64,000 nt of DNA from Pisolithus tinctorius (GCA_024663395.1 JANFAH010000039.1:481501-545500); one strand, 5' to 3'; positions 1 to 12,933 are shown, numbered from the stretch's first letter. Numbers and translations: made by a program. Notes: generated by a model from the sequence alone, not told the origin.

Positions 1-97
1 AAGTCAGGGGCCCATTCTCTGCAGCAAGCCCATCCTCATCAGATTCAGAGAGTCTACTGACCTTGGGCAGAATATGAGTAGATTTCCCTTTGTGCTT

Positions 98-998
98 TCA
101 AAGTTCACCAGTATCTTCAGTGTCCGCAGTATCTTCAGAAGAAGGAAAGTCAAGAGGAGGGGTGGACAGATGAGTGTCGAGGTCATAATTCCCAGCTCGA
201 ATTTCTCTCGCCATCTGCTGATGTTTAAGGTTGTACCTTGCAGTGGTGGACCAGTCACTGTCACTATGTTTGTCATCACTGTTGTCTGTTTGGAGTATAA
301 GTGCTATGTAAATAAAAGTAGTGCCATTAAATACAATACCTGAGGGTTGGTGGTCAACATTGCTTGCATGGTAAACTTCTCCAAAGTCAGCAGGGTCTTC
401 ACTATGCATAACAACTGCCACTGCTTGCTCATCTTCTTCACTCTCCATGGACTGGTCATTGTAGGAGACCTTCTGAGGGGTACAGGGTGGGTGACAAGCT
501 GAAGGGGCATTTGGGGGGTCAGCCTTTAAGGGGAATATGACTTCATAGGATACAAACTTACATTGTTCATGATCATCCTCATCGCTCAACATGTTCTGAA
601 GGGCATGGGACAAATGTGCATCCAAAGGGATATTGGGGGGGACAGCTGGTAGTGATGTTGAGAAGAGGTATGGTTGCATATAGATACAAACTTACATTGT
701 TCACAATCATCCTCATCATTGGACATGCTCTGGAGGCCATGGCACAGATGCACATCTGAAGTGGTACTGGGGGGGACAGCTAGTGGTGACATTGAGAGGG
801 AATATGGTCACAAGAGAATACAAACTTACATTGTTTATGATGATCCTCATTGTCTGAAGGAGTATTGGAGGGGACAGCTAGCAGCGACACTGAATGATCA
901 TCCTTGTTGACTATATCCTGCATAGTGATCATGCCTCCATGGAGAAGCTCGAGGGCAGTACAGTGATCCAATTTTGTACCATCTTTCAGTGGAACCAT
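98..998 (-). pseudogene. Decayed multi-exon gene with tandemly repeated acidic exon
   Basis: On the minus strand three similar exon-like stretches occur (about 800-890, 665-790 and 540-640). Each encodes a short run with VPP/VPS, then an acidic DEDD/NEDH run ending in EQ or KQ, and is followed at once by the same splice donor GTAAGTTTGT. The downstream part (98-540) is acidic and Ser/Thr-rich. The repeated exon-plus-intron unit is about 125-140 bp. I do not recognise the protein; its surroundings suggest a transposon-associated gene. Reading frames differ between units, so the gene is probably not functional. Confidence 0.4.
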
Positions 999-999
999 T

Positions 1000-2190
1000 G
1001 TCGAGCAAAAGGAATTGAGATACTCTTCTTTGCACTCCTTTTCTGTTAAACCTTGCGAGGGATGCTGTGGACATGGCTTGTGAGTTGGACATTGAGCTAC
1101 ACTAGATCCAGCCTCCTGAAAAGGGACCTAATGCAGCTCTAACCTCAGGACCAGTATCGTGGTTTCTGGTTGGTGCTGCTGGAAGGAGGTTGAGCACAAG
1201 CATGGAAGACAGGGTAAATTATGCATATGTACTGGGTTTGATGGTGCAATGGTGCTTCTTTGCACCTTGCCCAGGTTGGATTTTACCAGGTGATGTTGGA
1301 ACTCCAATGGGGGGGCCAATCTTCGTAGAGGGATCAGAGGGCAACATTCATGGAGGCACAGCAAGAATCACACAGCAGACATGCAGTCACACAGTGGGGG
1401 AGTTCTCTGGAAACATGTAGTCACCTGGTTCCTTGCTGATTCAAATTCAAGCAAGAGTATAAAATCAAATGAAGAGCAAAAAGGAGTGGACATGGTCAGT
1501 GATTCAATGAATGACTGGGGGTAGAAAAAGAGATGAGGAGGAAAGCAAGTTAGTGCCTATTTATGTTTTTTGGCCAAAAGGTGTATGCACCTCTTTTGAA
1601 CTGGCACTGGCTTCTTCCTGGCTGACTCATAAAACCTTATGGCCATCAAGGGAAAATGTCAAATGACATGGGGTCAATGGAATGAACAAACAGCAATGAC
1701 ACAGGGTTGACAGAATGAAATTTAATAACTGAAAAAAAACATATGAACAAGATTATGATAAAAGAAAAACTGACGCACTTTGTTAGAAACTCCAGGTTGA
1801 TAAGTTAGCTGGTAGAGTGTGTGTTTCAAGCCAGAGGGAAGTAATATATGTATATATATATAATGGTCACAGAGCATCCACTGGCACCTTAACTTACCCA
1901 GATGCAGGTACTACCAGCACTGTGGCTACACAAGGGAACGATGACCAAATGATTACATGTTGATGCAAGCAAACAAACTAGTTCAGGGCATGAAAGCATG
2001 GAAGCATGGAAGCATATTTTTGACTCTCTGTTTGGTAAGCAACATCAGTAGACCTGATGAAGACAGATTGTAAAACATATCTATGATAGGAAGGTATGCC
2101 AAAAAGAAACAATGCAGAGACAGAGAGAAACATGTACCACAGATTGTGATGCAAGATGAAGTGTTGTTACCAGTGTAGTTCAAGGAACAG
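1000..2190. other. No gene recognised
   Basis: CpG-poor sequence with short open frames only. A small TA-rich run lies near 1,845-1,862. I see no domain or repeat family that I can name. Confidence 0.5.
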
Positions 2191-3060
2191 TGTGGGAGGC
2201 AGGAATCTGCTACCTAGTATGGGGTGTGGGCTCCAGCCTAGGGATAGGCGACCTGAAGGGGTGAGTTTGACCCAAGAGGAGTCGCTCTAGCAGTAGGAGG
2301 GTGATAGGAATGAATGTGACCGAGTTGCGTGAGTCACTCGACTTGCAAACAAAAAGTGCGATGGATTAGGGAGTGTGCAGGCCTTGAGTCTGCCTAGAAG
2401 TCTGTCAGAATTATGCCTGCGACTCAGTGCTAGGCAGGGGAAACAGTATGGGTCGTGTCGATGTCGTTACTCTGCTTGTTCTCTCTATCTCTAACTTGGG
2501 GGCTTCGAAGTTGGTATTTTCCTGTCGACGAAGACAGGTATATGTGTAGCTACATGCCAAGTATGTAACTACGAAGTAAGCGATGTCAAAGGTGAAAAGA
2601 TTGACAGGAAATGATGGGAATTAGGTGAGGTCAACATAATGAGGGCCATGAGGCCAGAATAGTGTTGGTAATCAAAAGAGAGACTAAATGTAAATGAAGC
2701 AAAAGTGATCCGAATAGAAGCAAACAAGAAGAGAATGAGAGCGACAGCAAAGCACTTACACAACCCATAGTGCGGACCCGAAGAGTGCCAGTGAGTGAGT
2801 ACAGGCAACTGTGCACCCATCACAAGTGTCAGACTTCGTCGCAACAACTTGGGAGAGTGTCGGATGGTGATGTGACCATGGGGGAAGTGAGTCGACAGAG
2901 GGGGATGTAGCACTGGGTGACCTAGAGTGCAGAGGGTGTCGAAGTCGCTCAAGAGGGGTTGCATTTGTGTCACATTTGCCAGAAACCCTATAGCCACTTA
3001 GTAGACCTCCTATTGACACTATACATACACTCTTAGTGTAGGGAGATCCCTCTCCCCACA
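2191..3060. mobile_element. LTR-like element (possible solo LTR) that retains CpGs
   Basis: The 870-bp stretch begins TGTGGGAG and ends CTCCCCACA, an inverted-repeat terminus of the TG...CA type used by LTR retrotransposons. The same four bases ACAG flank it on both sides (2,187-2,190 and 3,061-3,064), as a target-site duplication would. It contains many CG dinucleotides, unlike its surroundings, which suggests later insertion than its neighbours. No protease, reverse transcriptase or integrase frame is seen, so a solo LTR is the simplest reading. A non-LTR explanation is possible because the duplication is short. Confidence 0.45.
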
Positions 3061-3147
3061 ACAGTCACATTGAAGGTTAGTTTTGGCCTCAGTGGTGAAC
3101 AGCATTGCATGGTAGTTCATAGGCCAGATCTGATGAACAAGGATAAT

Positions 3148-3905
3148 GATACAATCTACTATATAAAATATGTAGAGGAGGCGTGTCGGATGGGACGAGT
3201 AAACACATACCACTCATTGTATTATGAGATGAAGTGGATAAGATGAGATAAATGTTAGCCAAACAGAAAATATCAGTGCAATGTTCAGGAGAGTAGAAAT
3301 GGTAAAAGGACTTACCTCTTCTGCATCAATGTAGGCACCACTCCACTTTAGGATGGCTCTCTCTCTTTGATATAGTGATATGATCTACTACATACAGTAT
3401 GTAGAGGAGGCACATCAGACAGGGATGACTTGCTCTTTTTGATAATAGTGATACGATCTACTATATGAAGTATGTAGAGGAGGCGCATCAGACAGGACAA
3501 GTAAACACATACCACTCATTGTAATATGAGATGAAGTGGATAAGATGAGATAAAAGCTAGTCAAACAGAAAATATCAGTGCGATGTTCAGGAAAATAGAA
3601 ATAGTAAAAGGACTTATCTCTTCTGCATCAATATAGGCACCACTCCGCTTTAGGACAGCTCTTTCTCATTGTTATAGTGATACAATCTACTATAATGTAT
3701 GTAGAGGAGGCGCGTTGGACAGGACAAGTAAACACATATCACTCATTTTAATATGAGATGAAGCAGATAAGACAAGAAAAATGCTAGCCAACTGGAAAAT
3801 ATCAGTGAGATGTTCAGGAGAGTAGAAATGGTAAAAGGACTTATCTCTTCTGCATCAATGTAGGCATCACTCCACTTTAGGATGGTTCTCCCTCTTTGAT
3901 AAGAT
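3148..3905. repeat. Tandem array of about 228-bp units (three full, one truncated)
   Basis: Units start with a GATACAATCTACTATA-like motif followed by TATGTAGAGGAGGC at about 3,148, 3,373, 3,449 and 3,679. Each full unit then carries the shared stretches ACACATACCACTCATT, ATGAGATGAAG, AAAATATCAGTG, AGAAATGGTAAAAGGACTTA and CTTCTGCATCAAT. The second unit (3,373-3,448) is only 76 bp and is cut after the first motif. Copies differ by scattered substitutions and small indels. No coding capacity is evident. Confidence 0.85.
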
Positions 3906-3968
3906 CATGCACACATCAGGAATATCAGTGAAATTCACAAGAACAGAAAAAGACATGAATATGTGGCG

Positions 3969-4552
3969 ACCTCAGTGACATGAAGTCAACCAAATCTGAT
4001 CAGAAGCAACACAAAGTCAACTTCAAGATGTTTGAGTGGCATGAAGCCAGCTCAGTGGGTAGACCTATGGGGTTTTGTAATGAAATCAATGGATGGCAGA
4101 AGGCAGTAGAGGGAACAGCAGAAGGGCCGCAGAGGTTGATGGAGACAAAAGACAATGCTGAAAAGTGGTGAGAATGGCAATGAGGCGGAGAACAGTGCCA
4201 TGGACAGCATGGACAGCGTCCCATGACTTAGGTTATTTTCCCTTGGGAATTCTCCATCCACATGGCAATGACTTTCCCAATGGTGACCATGCACACAACA
4301 ATGACAAACAATTGAGTTCTTCCTTTGTTGTCCTTGCCACTGTTACCACCACTCCTCAACATTTGTCCAATGGTGTTTCAGGTGTTGTTTATTTGTTATT
4401 ACTTGAACTTTGCTTTGACAATTATGTTTTTTAGATCCTATTTCTGCACTACCACTCCGATTTGCCTCTGAGTTGGCTTCATGCCACTCACTATACTGAA
4501 GCTAACTTTGTGTTGCTTCAATCTTCACTCCATTGACTTTGTGTCACTGAGG
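3969..4552. mobile_element. Small non-autonomous element with about 80-bp terminal inverted repeats
   Basis: The left arm (3,969-4,051) starts CCTCAGTGACATGAAGTCAA and includes GAAGCAACACAAAGT and GAGTGGCATGAAGCCA. The right arm (4,472-4,552) is its diverged reverse complement, with TGGCTTCATGCCACTC, ACTTTGTGTTGCTTC and GACTTTGTGTCACTGAGG. The interior of about 420 bp has no convincing coding frame. Size and arms resemble a MITE. I could not define a clear target-site duplication. Confidence 0.55.
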
Positions 4553-4566
4553 TTGCAGATTCCCAA

Positions 4567-6811
4567 TTGTTAGTGCAGTTCAATGCCTCAAGGACCCATT
4601 TCATACTTGCATTGGTGCATGCTTTTGTGGTTATATTTCATTTCTTGACCCTTTCTCCTTGCTGGCTCTACTTCAACCTTGAAGATTCCCTCAAGTGTCC
4701 TCTATGGCATCTGGCCCAGTCTCTTTCAAACTGTACCTTTGGCCCCAGGATGGTATGTGCTATTTTTTTTTTTTTTTCTGGGCTAACTTACATCCACAGC
4801 TACAATTACTTCGCTCAATGTGTGAGCAGTTGCATGCAAGGAGAACTGGGTGATCACATCGCCTAACATGGATTTTGTCGAAGAACCATATATTTTTGAG
4901 GAGGAAGAACTTTGTTGCCATGCTGACAGTCATCTCGGGGTAGTTGACTGCTTTCAATGGCCACAGGCACACAAGAAACAATACGAGTATTCAATCTGCA
5001 TCCCTTGAAAGCACTCCATCCCCACTCTCCAGATTGCATGGTATGATCCAACTCCCAGTGACTTTGTTGTTCCAACCGGCTCCCAGTTTGCAGTGGGCAC
5101 ACTTCAGAGCATGAAAGTTGTGGCATTTGAAGAGGCACTTCAAAGTTTGCACAGCCACCACCACACCCTTCAAGATTGACCCATTGGTCAAGATGCTCTG
5201 TACACTCTGATGCATTTGGCTTGACACGAGGTCATGTATCTTCGACAACATCCCCTACTTTTCTGAGACCTCATCATGTTTGTTGCACAGCTTCAGCATA
5301 AAATACTTGACATCTATGCATTACTTGAGTATATTGAATATGTCTACCCACTTCTCCTAAACCCTCTGTCACACCCTCCACAAGCCAACTCCACATGGAT
5401 GGGTTGCTTTGTTAGGGCCACTGAAGTATGCGAAGCTCTGTATTTTGCAGGGGTGCCCATCTGGCTCGTTTGTAGCAAAGAATATATTCCCCTGACTATG
5501 AACATTGTATGCTTGGTACAATTAACATACCCTGATGGTATTGCCAGGTCTATGTATATGGAGAACAGTGTGGTGAAGCCCTTCCCTTCCATCTGGTGAG
5601 GTCCAAGCAATGCCCTCTGTCAATACCATACCCACTGTGGCTATGAAGGTACCCTTGCTGATGTGCCCAAGTGCCTACCCATATCATATCCTTCCTCGTC
5701 ACACCCATCCCCTAGTAGCAGGAGACAGCCTGCTACAAGACAATCCAGAACTGCGAGGGACAGAGCCTCTGCAGGCCCTTCTCAAGGTATGTAATTCTCA
5801 GGTCTCCCTTTCCTTGTTTTTGACTGCCCTGCAGCATTGTCATCAGCAGGTGGAGAGTCAAAATGGGAGGAACCTAACCTGCCAGATATTCCAAAACCCC
5901 ATAGCATGTTTGTGGCTGTGTGGAGAGAAGCTGACAAGAATTTGCAGAGAGTCTCATCCAGTCTTGTGGACCCAGGCTATCACTTCCCAAAGCCAATGCT
6001 TTTTGTCAAATGTGTCTACACCGGAGCAAAAGAAGATTTACCTCTTCAATTGGCTGTCTGCTCGTGCACTCTGGATTAGTCAGGTTGATCTGTGCTCGCC
6101 CTCAAGGTTCCCTTCCCCTCAGATGTGGAGGGACTTTTTGAATACTACCGACACCGACCCTCTCCCCTCAACACAGACCGCATTAAGGAAGTCAGCTGTA
6201 TGGGATATTTTGGGGGAAGGTATCATTAACTCGGCCCAGGGTTTGGCAGGGGCACCAGAGGAAATTACATGGTGAGGAATGCAGGTGAATATTACATCTG
6301 TTTTGGCCCTGTCTCTCTGTATTTATCCATTGTGCAGGTTAAAATTTCATCTCTCTCGAATCCCCCTCTCTGGTTCATATGGTCCCTTTTGTGGGAACTG
6401 TATGAACTCAACTTCTGCTATGAGCTTTACATGCTCGATTGGGCCCTCGTCCCCAATCTCTGGACTTCATCAGACAAAATGCGGTTAACCTGCCAGACTC
6501 ACCTCTATAGCATCTTCCCTGGAGAGTCCAGTCTCGTGATGTGGTCAGAGTCTTTACCACAGGACTTGCACAAGTTAGGCCTGTGTGCTACTGATGTGCC
6601 GACTGCACTACTGTACATCAACAAGTTCTGTCACTTGTTGTCTGCATGGCCAGGAGCACCTGCCTGTTTGCAATACCTGGTTGAGATGAAAGATCAGGAT
6701 GATAAGGAGGTGTATGCTGTTTTTTCTTTGGTGTGCAGATTTTATGTGCAAACTGCATTCAACTTCCTCAGGCGACAACCATCCCTCCCACACATGTTTC
6801 AGTTCATTTAG
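4567..6811 (+). pseudogene. Degenerate transposon-associated protein of unknown function
   Basis: Several plus-strand fragments in changing frames look like remains of one multi-exon protein. Visible pieces include a Trp-rich stretch with DPGYHFPKP (about 5,840-6,010), WLSARALWIS (about 6,045-6,080), a segment with LLWELYELNF (about 6,380-6,430), SIFPGESSLVMW (about 6,515-6,545) and a C-terminal block with VCRFYVQTAFNFL (about 6,725-6,775). From memory, such sequences recur as repetitive hypothetical proteins in mushroom genomes. I cannot name a domain. Its position just upstream of the KDZ transposase suggests an accessory gene of the same or a neighbouring element. Frame changes and low CpG argue that it is dead. 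Confidence 0.45.
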
Positions 6812-7859
6812 AATATATTTCTCTGCATGCAGTCTTGGCAATTATGTAATACAATGTTTGGGCTGAATCGTAATCGATGAAATTGTTTTTGGCTGAACCT
6901 TGATTCAAATCGTCCCAGATTTGTATGCTCACTTTTGTCAGATAGTAACTTCGTTCATCTCCATCTGTGCCATTCACCTCCAGCAGACAGCTCTCTCTGT
7001 TCTTGTCATCACTTATCACATCCTTGTTCCCAACTGTGCACTTGTCTTGGCCTATGTTGCTGTCAAATTTTCATTTCAGTTGTGTAGCCACTCTCTCCTA
7101 TTGTACTGACCCAGAGTCTGGTGACTTCAGGTCTCAGACACTTAGTAGTGACTTCAAGTCCTGCATATACACTATTGACTTCGTGTCACAGTGTTCAGTT
7201 ACTGAATGGGAGTCTGCTGCCTGAAACCTCGGAGGAATTGTGGTGCTTCCTCTTCCCAGCATCGTGCATTGGATGATGGCTCTGACCTTGTAAGTTTTTC
7301 TCATTGTTGTGAACTTCCTTATATTTGTGTCAGCTTATCTTCCTGCAGAGTTCCTCCATCGCATCTCCTTCAACTAGTCAGATGCCCAGTGTTGCACCCC
7401 ACCCCTCAACCTCATCTGATCATCAGGCTTCATTTCACTTTCCTCCACCCTCGGTATGTCAGATTTTGTCTGCAAGATATTTTTCTGATCAGTTTGTCTT
7501 CCCCACAGGGCCCCTCTGTTGTACTGGCATCAACTAGTCAGCTGCCCAACATAACTGCACCCCCCCCCCTTGCTCTCATCCAATAATCAAGCATCCCTTC
7601 ATATTCCTTCGGTATTTGGATTTTACTCTGAAAACCAATCTTCACATCAGCTTATCCCTACAGGGTCCCCCTGACGTGTCGGCTTCAACTAGCCAGCTGG
7701 AGAGTGCAGTCTCGAACTCCCTTCCACTGACATCCTCATCAGATACTCAGGTGATGCCTAGTCATTTGGTATGTCTTTTCCCTCTAGCAGAACTTGCACA
7801 TACTTACATCTGGCTAGGACCCTCAGTCATTGTTTGTTCCATGTCCATCAGCTCGTCAC

Positions 7860-10800
7860 TGCCGGCCCTATGATATGAAAGGACTCTACCTCCCTGCACC
7901 CCCACCTCTCTTTGTCCTTCCAGGTTGCCAGTGCCTTGCACAAGATGCCAATGCTGTACCAGATCAACATTGCAGCTCGCCTCCTTGCAGGTCTGATGTT
8001 TTTGATCTTGTGGATAGCCTTCATTTCAATGAGGAGGTCAGTTCTCCCTTGGGCCTGAGCAGTTTGCAGAAGCAACAAAACCAATGGTGATGGTGGTCAC
8101 AAGATGTTATCCCTGCACTTCTGAAGCCCTACCTGTGGTATCTCCAAGCATCACAAAGCCTTTGGGTGGTGGTAGATCCCCTGGCTCACCATCCAAGTGG
8201 ATGTCCCACTTGTGTGGTGCATTCACTCACTGTTTGCTGTCTTTTCTTTGACTGTATGTGACCCCATCATTGTGCTTATGTCATGTTCACACATACCAGG
8301 TTTGGAGGAAATTGAGATAAGCTATTGTGCATGCACCCCAGCTCCTATACACCTCATGGGACATGGTCTATTTGTGTGTTCCCCTATCTCTCCCACTCTT
8401 GCAGTTGATCTTCGAGTGTTGGAGTTCGTGAGGAAACTCTTTGTGCAGTTGACCCCCAACACAACTGCATGGTGTGAAGCACTTGAAAGTTTTCTAGATG
8501 CCCAAGGGTACAAGCTGCAGTCCAAGGTATGTTGTATTCATAGGATAATCATTATGTTATCTGTCCCCCTTATGTGCTCCCATACCACACACACCCCTTA
8601 TATATTGTCCTATTGAAGTACCAATATCTACTAGTTAAACACTTCTATCTATCTCTTCATGGCAGTATAAGGGATTCTTACCATGCAATCATCAGGATAA
8701 CCTTCGATGACAATCCAGCAATGCATACCATTGGTATACTGTGTTAACAATACAGTGAGGGACAAAAGTGTTGCAATGTTTGTGAGGTGTGAATTGTTGC
8801 TGATGTAGCTCAGGCTATTCTGCACAGATAATCATGATACCTATACCATTGGAAAGGGATGACTCTAAGCTTTCCAGAGCACTAAGGTTCAGTCAAAACA
8901 AAGCAATACATGCCAAGATACACCCTATTCTTTCCAAAAAGTGCATTGCAATGCTTTTGTCCCTGACTGGTGAAATCATGAAATGTGACCTTTTGATGGG
9001 ATTGAGGGCATGGAGGATGGGAAAAAATGATTACATAATAAACCACATGATCATCCAGATGATTTGTCAGCATGTAAACAATGACAAACATTGGACTTGT
9101 ACCATTAATCCTCCCTCTTTTACCACAACTCATGAAATCATCTCTCTAGCTCACATGGTCATTTTCTCAAGGAATTCTTATCAAATACTGGTGGCCACCA
9201 CAGTGCCATCAGTATAACATGCTCTCAGAACCATCAGTCCCTTAAAAAACCTGCTGTCAGTCATTTCCTGGACTGTTTCCCCCCCCATGCCTGATGTGTT
9301 CTGAGACTAATCAGTACTTGGAAGGCTGAAAATGTTATGGAGGTCAATCTGGCACTTCAGAACATGATGTACAAACAAGTCCCCTCTCAACAAATGCATT
9401 TCTGGCACAGGAAAACTTTTATGGAAGTTGGGGTGAGACAAAACCTCCTTGTGCTCTGAGCACCATAAGAAGGTTCACTAGATCTTGCTCTGATCTGAAC
9501 TGTAGATGACTGGGGAAGGATTATTTGGTCATATGTGACCAAAGGCAACATTCAGGGCCAGATGGAAGCCCAGGATTCTGCTCCATGGCAGTTCAGTAGC
9601 ATATCCTTCTGATGACACCCAGGGGTAAAGAGGATTTTGTCTTTCCCTAACTTCCATACCATTGTCCCTGTGCCAGAAATGCATTGGTTGAGAGGGGACT
9701 GGTTTGTACATCATGTTCTGAAGTGCCAGATTGACCTCCACAACATTTTCAGCCTTCCAAGTACTGATTAGTCCCAGAACACATCAGGCATGGGGGGGGA
9801 AACAGTCCAGGAAATGACTGACAGCAGGTTTTTTAAGGGACTGATGGTTCTGAGAGCATGTTATACTGATGGCACTGTGGTGGCCACCAGTATTTGATAA
9901 GAATTCCTTGAGAAAATGACCATGTGAGCTAGAGAGATGATTTCATGAGTTGTGGTAAAAGAGGGAGGATTAATGGTACAAGTCCAATGTTTGTCATTGT
10001 TTACATGCTGACAAATCATCTGGATGATCATGTGGTTTATTATGTAATCATTTTTTCCCATCCTCCATGCCCTCAATCCCATCAAAAGGTCACATTTCAT
10101 GATTTCACCAATCAGGGACAAAAGCATTGCAATGCACTTTTTGGAAAGAATAGGGTGTATCTTGGCATGTATTGCTTTGTTTTGACTGAACCTTAGTGCT
10201 CTGGAAAGCTTAGAGTCATCCCTTTCCAATGGTATAGGTATCATGATTATCTGTGCAGAATAGCCCAAGCTACATCAGCAACAATTCACACCTCACAAAC
10301 ATTGCAACACTTTTGTCCCTCACTGTATACATGGAGGACCATATTACTGGCCTGGTTCACTCCTCCAAAGCCTCTGTTCAACAAGACACTAGGTCTCAAC
10401 CAAGTGACTACCTATGTGCTCGCTGTCCACTATGTTTTGGAGGAGGTGTGCCACAGAGAGCTAATGCTGAGCAGGATGAGTGAGTCAATGGCAAGTTTAT
10501 TGATGCCAACCTAATTCTGACCTCCAAAAGCCTTGACTGCATTGTCTGCTTGGATGCATGTTTCACCCAGAAGTGAACAAATAAGGACTCTGCTGGCCAT
10601 GACCCTTCCAATCCTACCAACACTGTATTCATTCCTGAATCAGAGGTGAAGGCTATGGAAATTTTCATTGAGAAACAGTGATCTCTTCCATCTGATCACC
10701 ATCATTCTTCACATCAAAAACAAGGGGACAGTTTTGAGGATGGGATGAGAGTGCCCATCTCAGTGCTGGATGGGTGTGGGGATTCTTTCCATGCAGCAGA

Positions 10801-12830
10801 TGAAAAGCATGAGAAAGCAAGCACCTGCTTTTTTGCAGACACAGGGCTGATGGCTTTGCTTTGTCACCATGATCATGTTCTCTGGCTGGTCAATATGACA
10901 TCTGCAGGAGAAAAGCAGCACTATGCCTTGGTGCTATTGCAACATCTCTTTGAACATCTGCCTACCACTGCAACTGTTGGCCTCTTATATGATATTGGCT
11001 GTCAACTGGAACGTAGTTGCTGCAAGTAGAAGCTACTTGATGAGGGGATACTCTCCAGGTTGAAGTTTGGCATCTCTGTTTTCCATGCTTATGGTCATCA
11101 GTGGCCATGTCAGATAGTATATCACCCACATAAATGTGTGGGTTTTGGTTTGTCAGATGGTGAGGGGTGTGAGCAGTTATGGAGTTCTCTGAAGATGCTC
11201 ATTCCTATCCTCTGAGTGTCTGGTGTAAGCATTCATTTTCCTGTAATATGATTCCAATGTTAATTTCCTACTTAGTACCATCAGAGGCTATTTGTTCTTG
11301 ATAATCAGATTTGTCACTTTGACAAGAAGTCTTTTACTGCTCTTGGCCAGTGGCTGAATAAAAAGTGGTCCCTCTGCAAAAGCAAGAAAACCATGGCTTT
11401 GGGGGCCCTCCATGCATTGCATGTTGACATGCAGACTCTACAAGTGGAGTGGGCTGCACAGGTGCACTCACAGACTCAGCCTCTACCTTGTTAGTCTTTT
11501 TCCTATGTTTGCCATCATGTTGCTCACCATACACACATAGGGCAGTCAAAGAAGAAGGGTGCTGAACAGTTGGCACTTATACTTGCCCTGGAAAAATCTG
11601 TTCAGAACCACCAGAGCCATGTGGATCAGCTGGAAATGGATCTTCACAATGATTGTGTCAATGACATCATTGACTTCAATTTACAACTTACTGCAGCACA
11701 AGCTTCACTCTCAAAGGCAACTCAGGCTTTGAGACAAAAAAAAAGTGCATTAGGAGTCTCAGCACAAACTGACCTCTATCTCCTGAGGAACAACAAGTGG
11801 CTCCAAACCCAAACTAATGCACAGGCACTGAAAGTTCAAATCAGGGAGTGCCTTCATCAGTGCAAGTTTGAATTTGAGTGGCTAGGACAGTCATCCAAGA
11901 ACTCTATTAATGGTAAGTGGAGGGTGTTCTTTCTGCCTGCTATTTTCAATAACATCTGTGGTAGAAAATAATTTACAGTCACATGTGAAGTCATCCATAA
12001 AACAATGAGAGCCTGCCATATCAAAACTTGTCACTAGCTACAACACCCTCTGTGATGAGCTTATGGGTATGATATGACTTGGGAAAGCACCCCCTGGTGC
12101 AATTTCCCCTTTCCCCATACCTCCTAAGGGAATTTTTCAACTGGAGGTTGACAGTGATATTTGGCAGGATGTGGGACTTGCAGAGGGTTGTGCTAATCCC
12201 CCATCTTGGTTTGCTGATGAAGCTGTGTGTAAAGGAATAAGGCTCATGCTAGAAGTTGATCATTGTAATGAAGAAGAAAGAAGATTGTCAAGAGAGCAGT
12301 CTGCCTTGCAGGAATGGTTTTCTGTGGAGTGGCAGAGTGTCCAGGTGACCTTGGAACATGCAGGTGAGTTCAAATGTCATTGTCTTGTCACCATCTCACA
12401 ATAGTTAGACAAATCTTACAAGTATCACCTGCAATCACTGAGGGATAACCTTGTGGCAGTATATGTCAATTGGGAGGCCAAGGTTCGACATATTCCACAT
12501 GCATGGATTCCATCTAGACCTTGGGGACCCAGAGCAGAGGAAATTGCAGGTTGCCTTGTGGCTGCTAACAATTCCAGTGTAATATCTGCAGCAGAGGATC
12601 AAACAGAGGGATCATTAAAAGACTATGACTCTGATGGGGAGGGGTTGATGTCAGAAGGTGGTGATAACCTATTGTTATCCATTGAAGAGATGGCACTGGA
12701 AGAGGAATATTCCATGGGGGAAGCAGATGAGGAGCAATCCACAGAGGATGAGGAATGGTTGCAGGACATTGAAAATGGTTATTTGCCCTCTTCACCAGTG
12801 AAATTGCCATTAAAAAGACAGAGATACTAG
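7860..12830 (+). pseudogene. KDZ (Kyakuja-type, CxC1) DNA transposase, decayed and split by an insertion
   Basis: The order of motifs matches KDZ transposases of basidiomycetes. A lead segment is at about 8,080-8,250. A Cys-rich YCACTPAPIHL block lies near 8,325. VDLRVLEFV is at about 8,405-8,430, then TTAWCEALESF at 8,463. After the inserted element come SDYLCARCPLCFGG (about 10,405-10,445) and LDCIVCLDACFT (about 10,530-10,570). The catalytic core at 10,745-11,030 has VPISVLDGCGDSF, the FADTGLMALLCHHDHVLW run, SAGEKQHYAL and LLYDIGCQL. A coiled-coil tail follows at 11,570-11,960, then the C-terminal part to about 12,820. Stops and frameshifts occur (for example after the GCQLERSCCK stretch near 11,027). 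The acidic C-terminus ends near 12,830. Family membership is clear; activity is very unlikely. Confidence 0.8.
8753..10325. mobile_element. Palindromic Tc1/mariner-like foldback element inserted in the KDZ gene
   Basis: Both ends read CAGTGAGGGACAAAAGTGTT inward, directly flanked by TA (8,751-8,752 and 10,326-10,327), the target duplication of Tc1/mariner elements. The two halves are reverse complements: the outermost 100 bp differ at only about two positions, and an open frame of about 127 codons in the left arm (8,834-9,217) recurs in the right arm on the minus strand with about one residue changed. Similarity falls off near the centre (about 9,420-9,680), which has a small palindrome GGTCATATGTGACC at about 9,528-9,541. 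No DDE transposase motif is recognised, so the element is probably non-autonomous. It separates two halves of the KDZ reading frame. Confidence 0.8.
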
Positions 12831-12933
12831 ACTTTGTATACATATATTGAATGTCTATAAAATGGAGAATCACCCCTGCTTTATCTTTGTGATGTTGTGA
12901 CTGATCATATATCCCTTCATTGCCCCTCACAAT

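Noticed and set aside
2220..2560. Possible rDNA or other structural RNA because of higher GC and CpG
   Set aside because: No conserved rRNA core motifs are present. The stretch lies within the LTR-like element with matching ends.
8834..9217. Open frame of 127 codons in the foldback element as a transposase
   Set aside because: No DDE/D catalytic spacing or helix-turn-helix motif of Tc1/mariner transposases can be seen, and the same frame occurs in both arms because of the palindrome.
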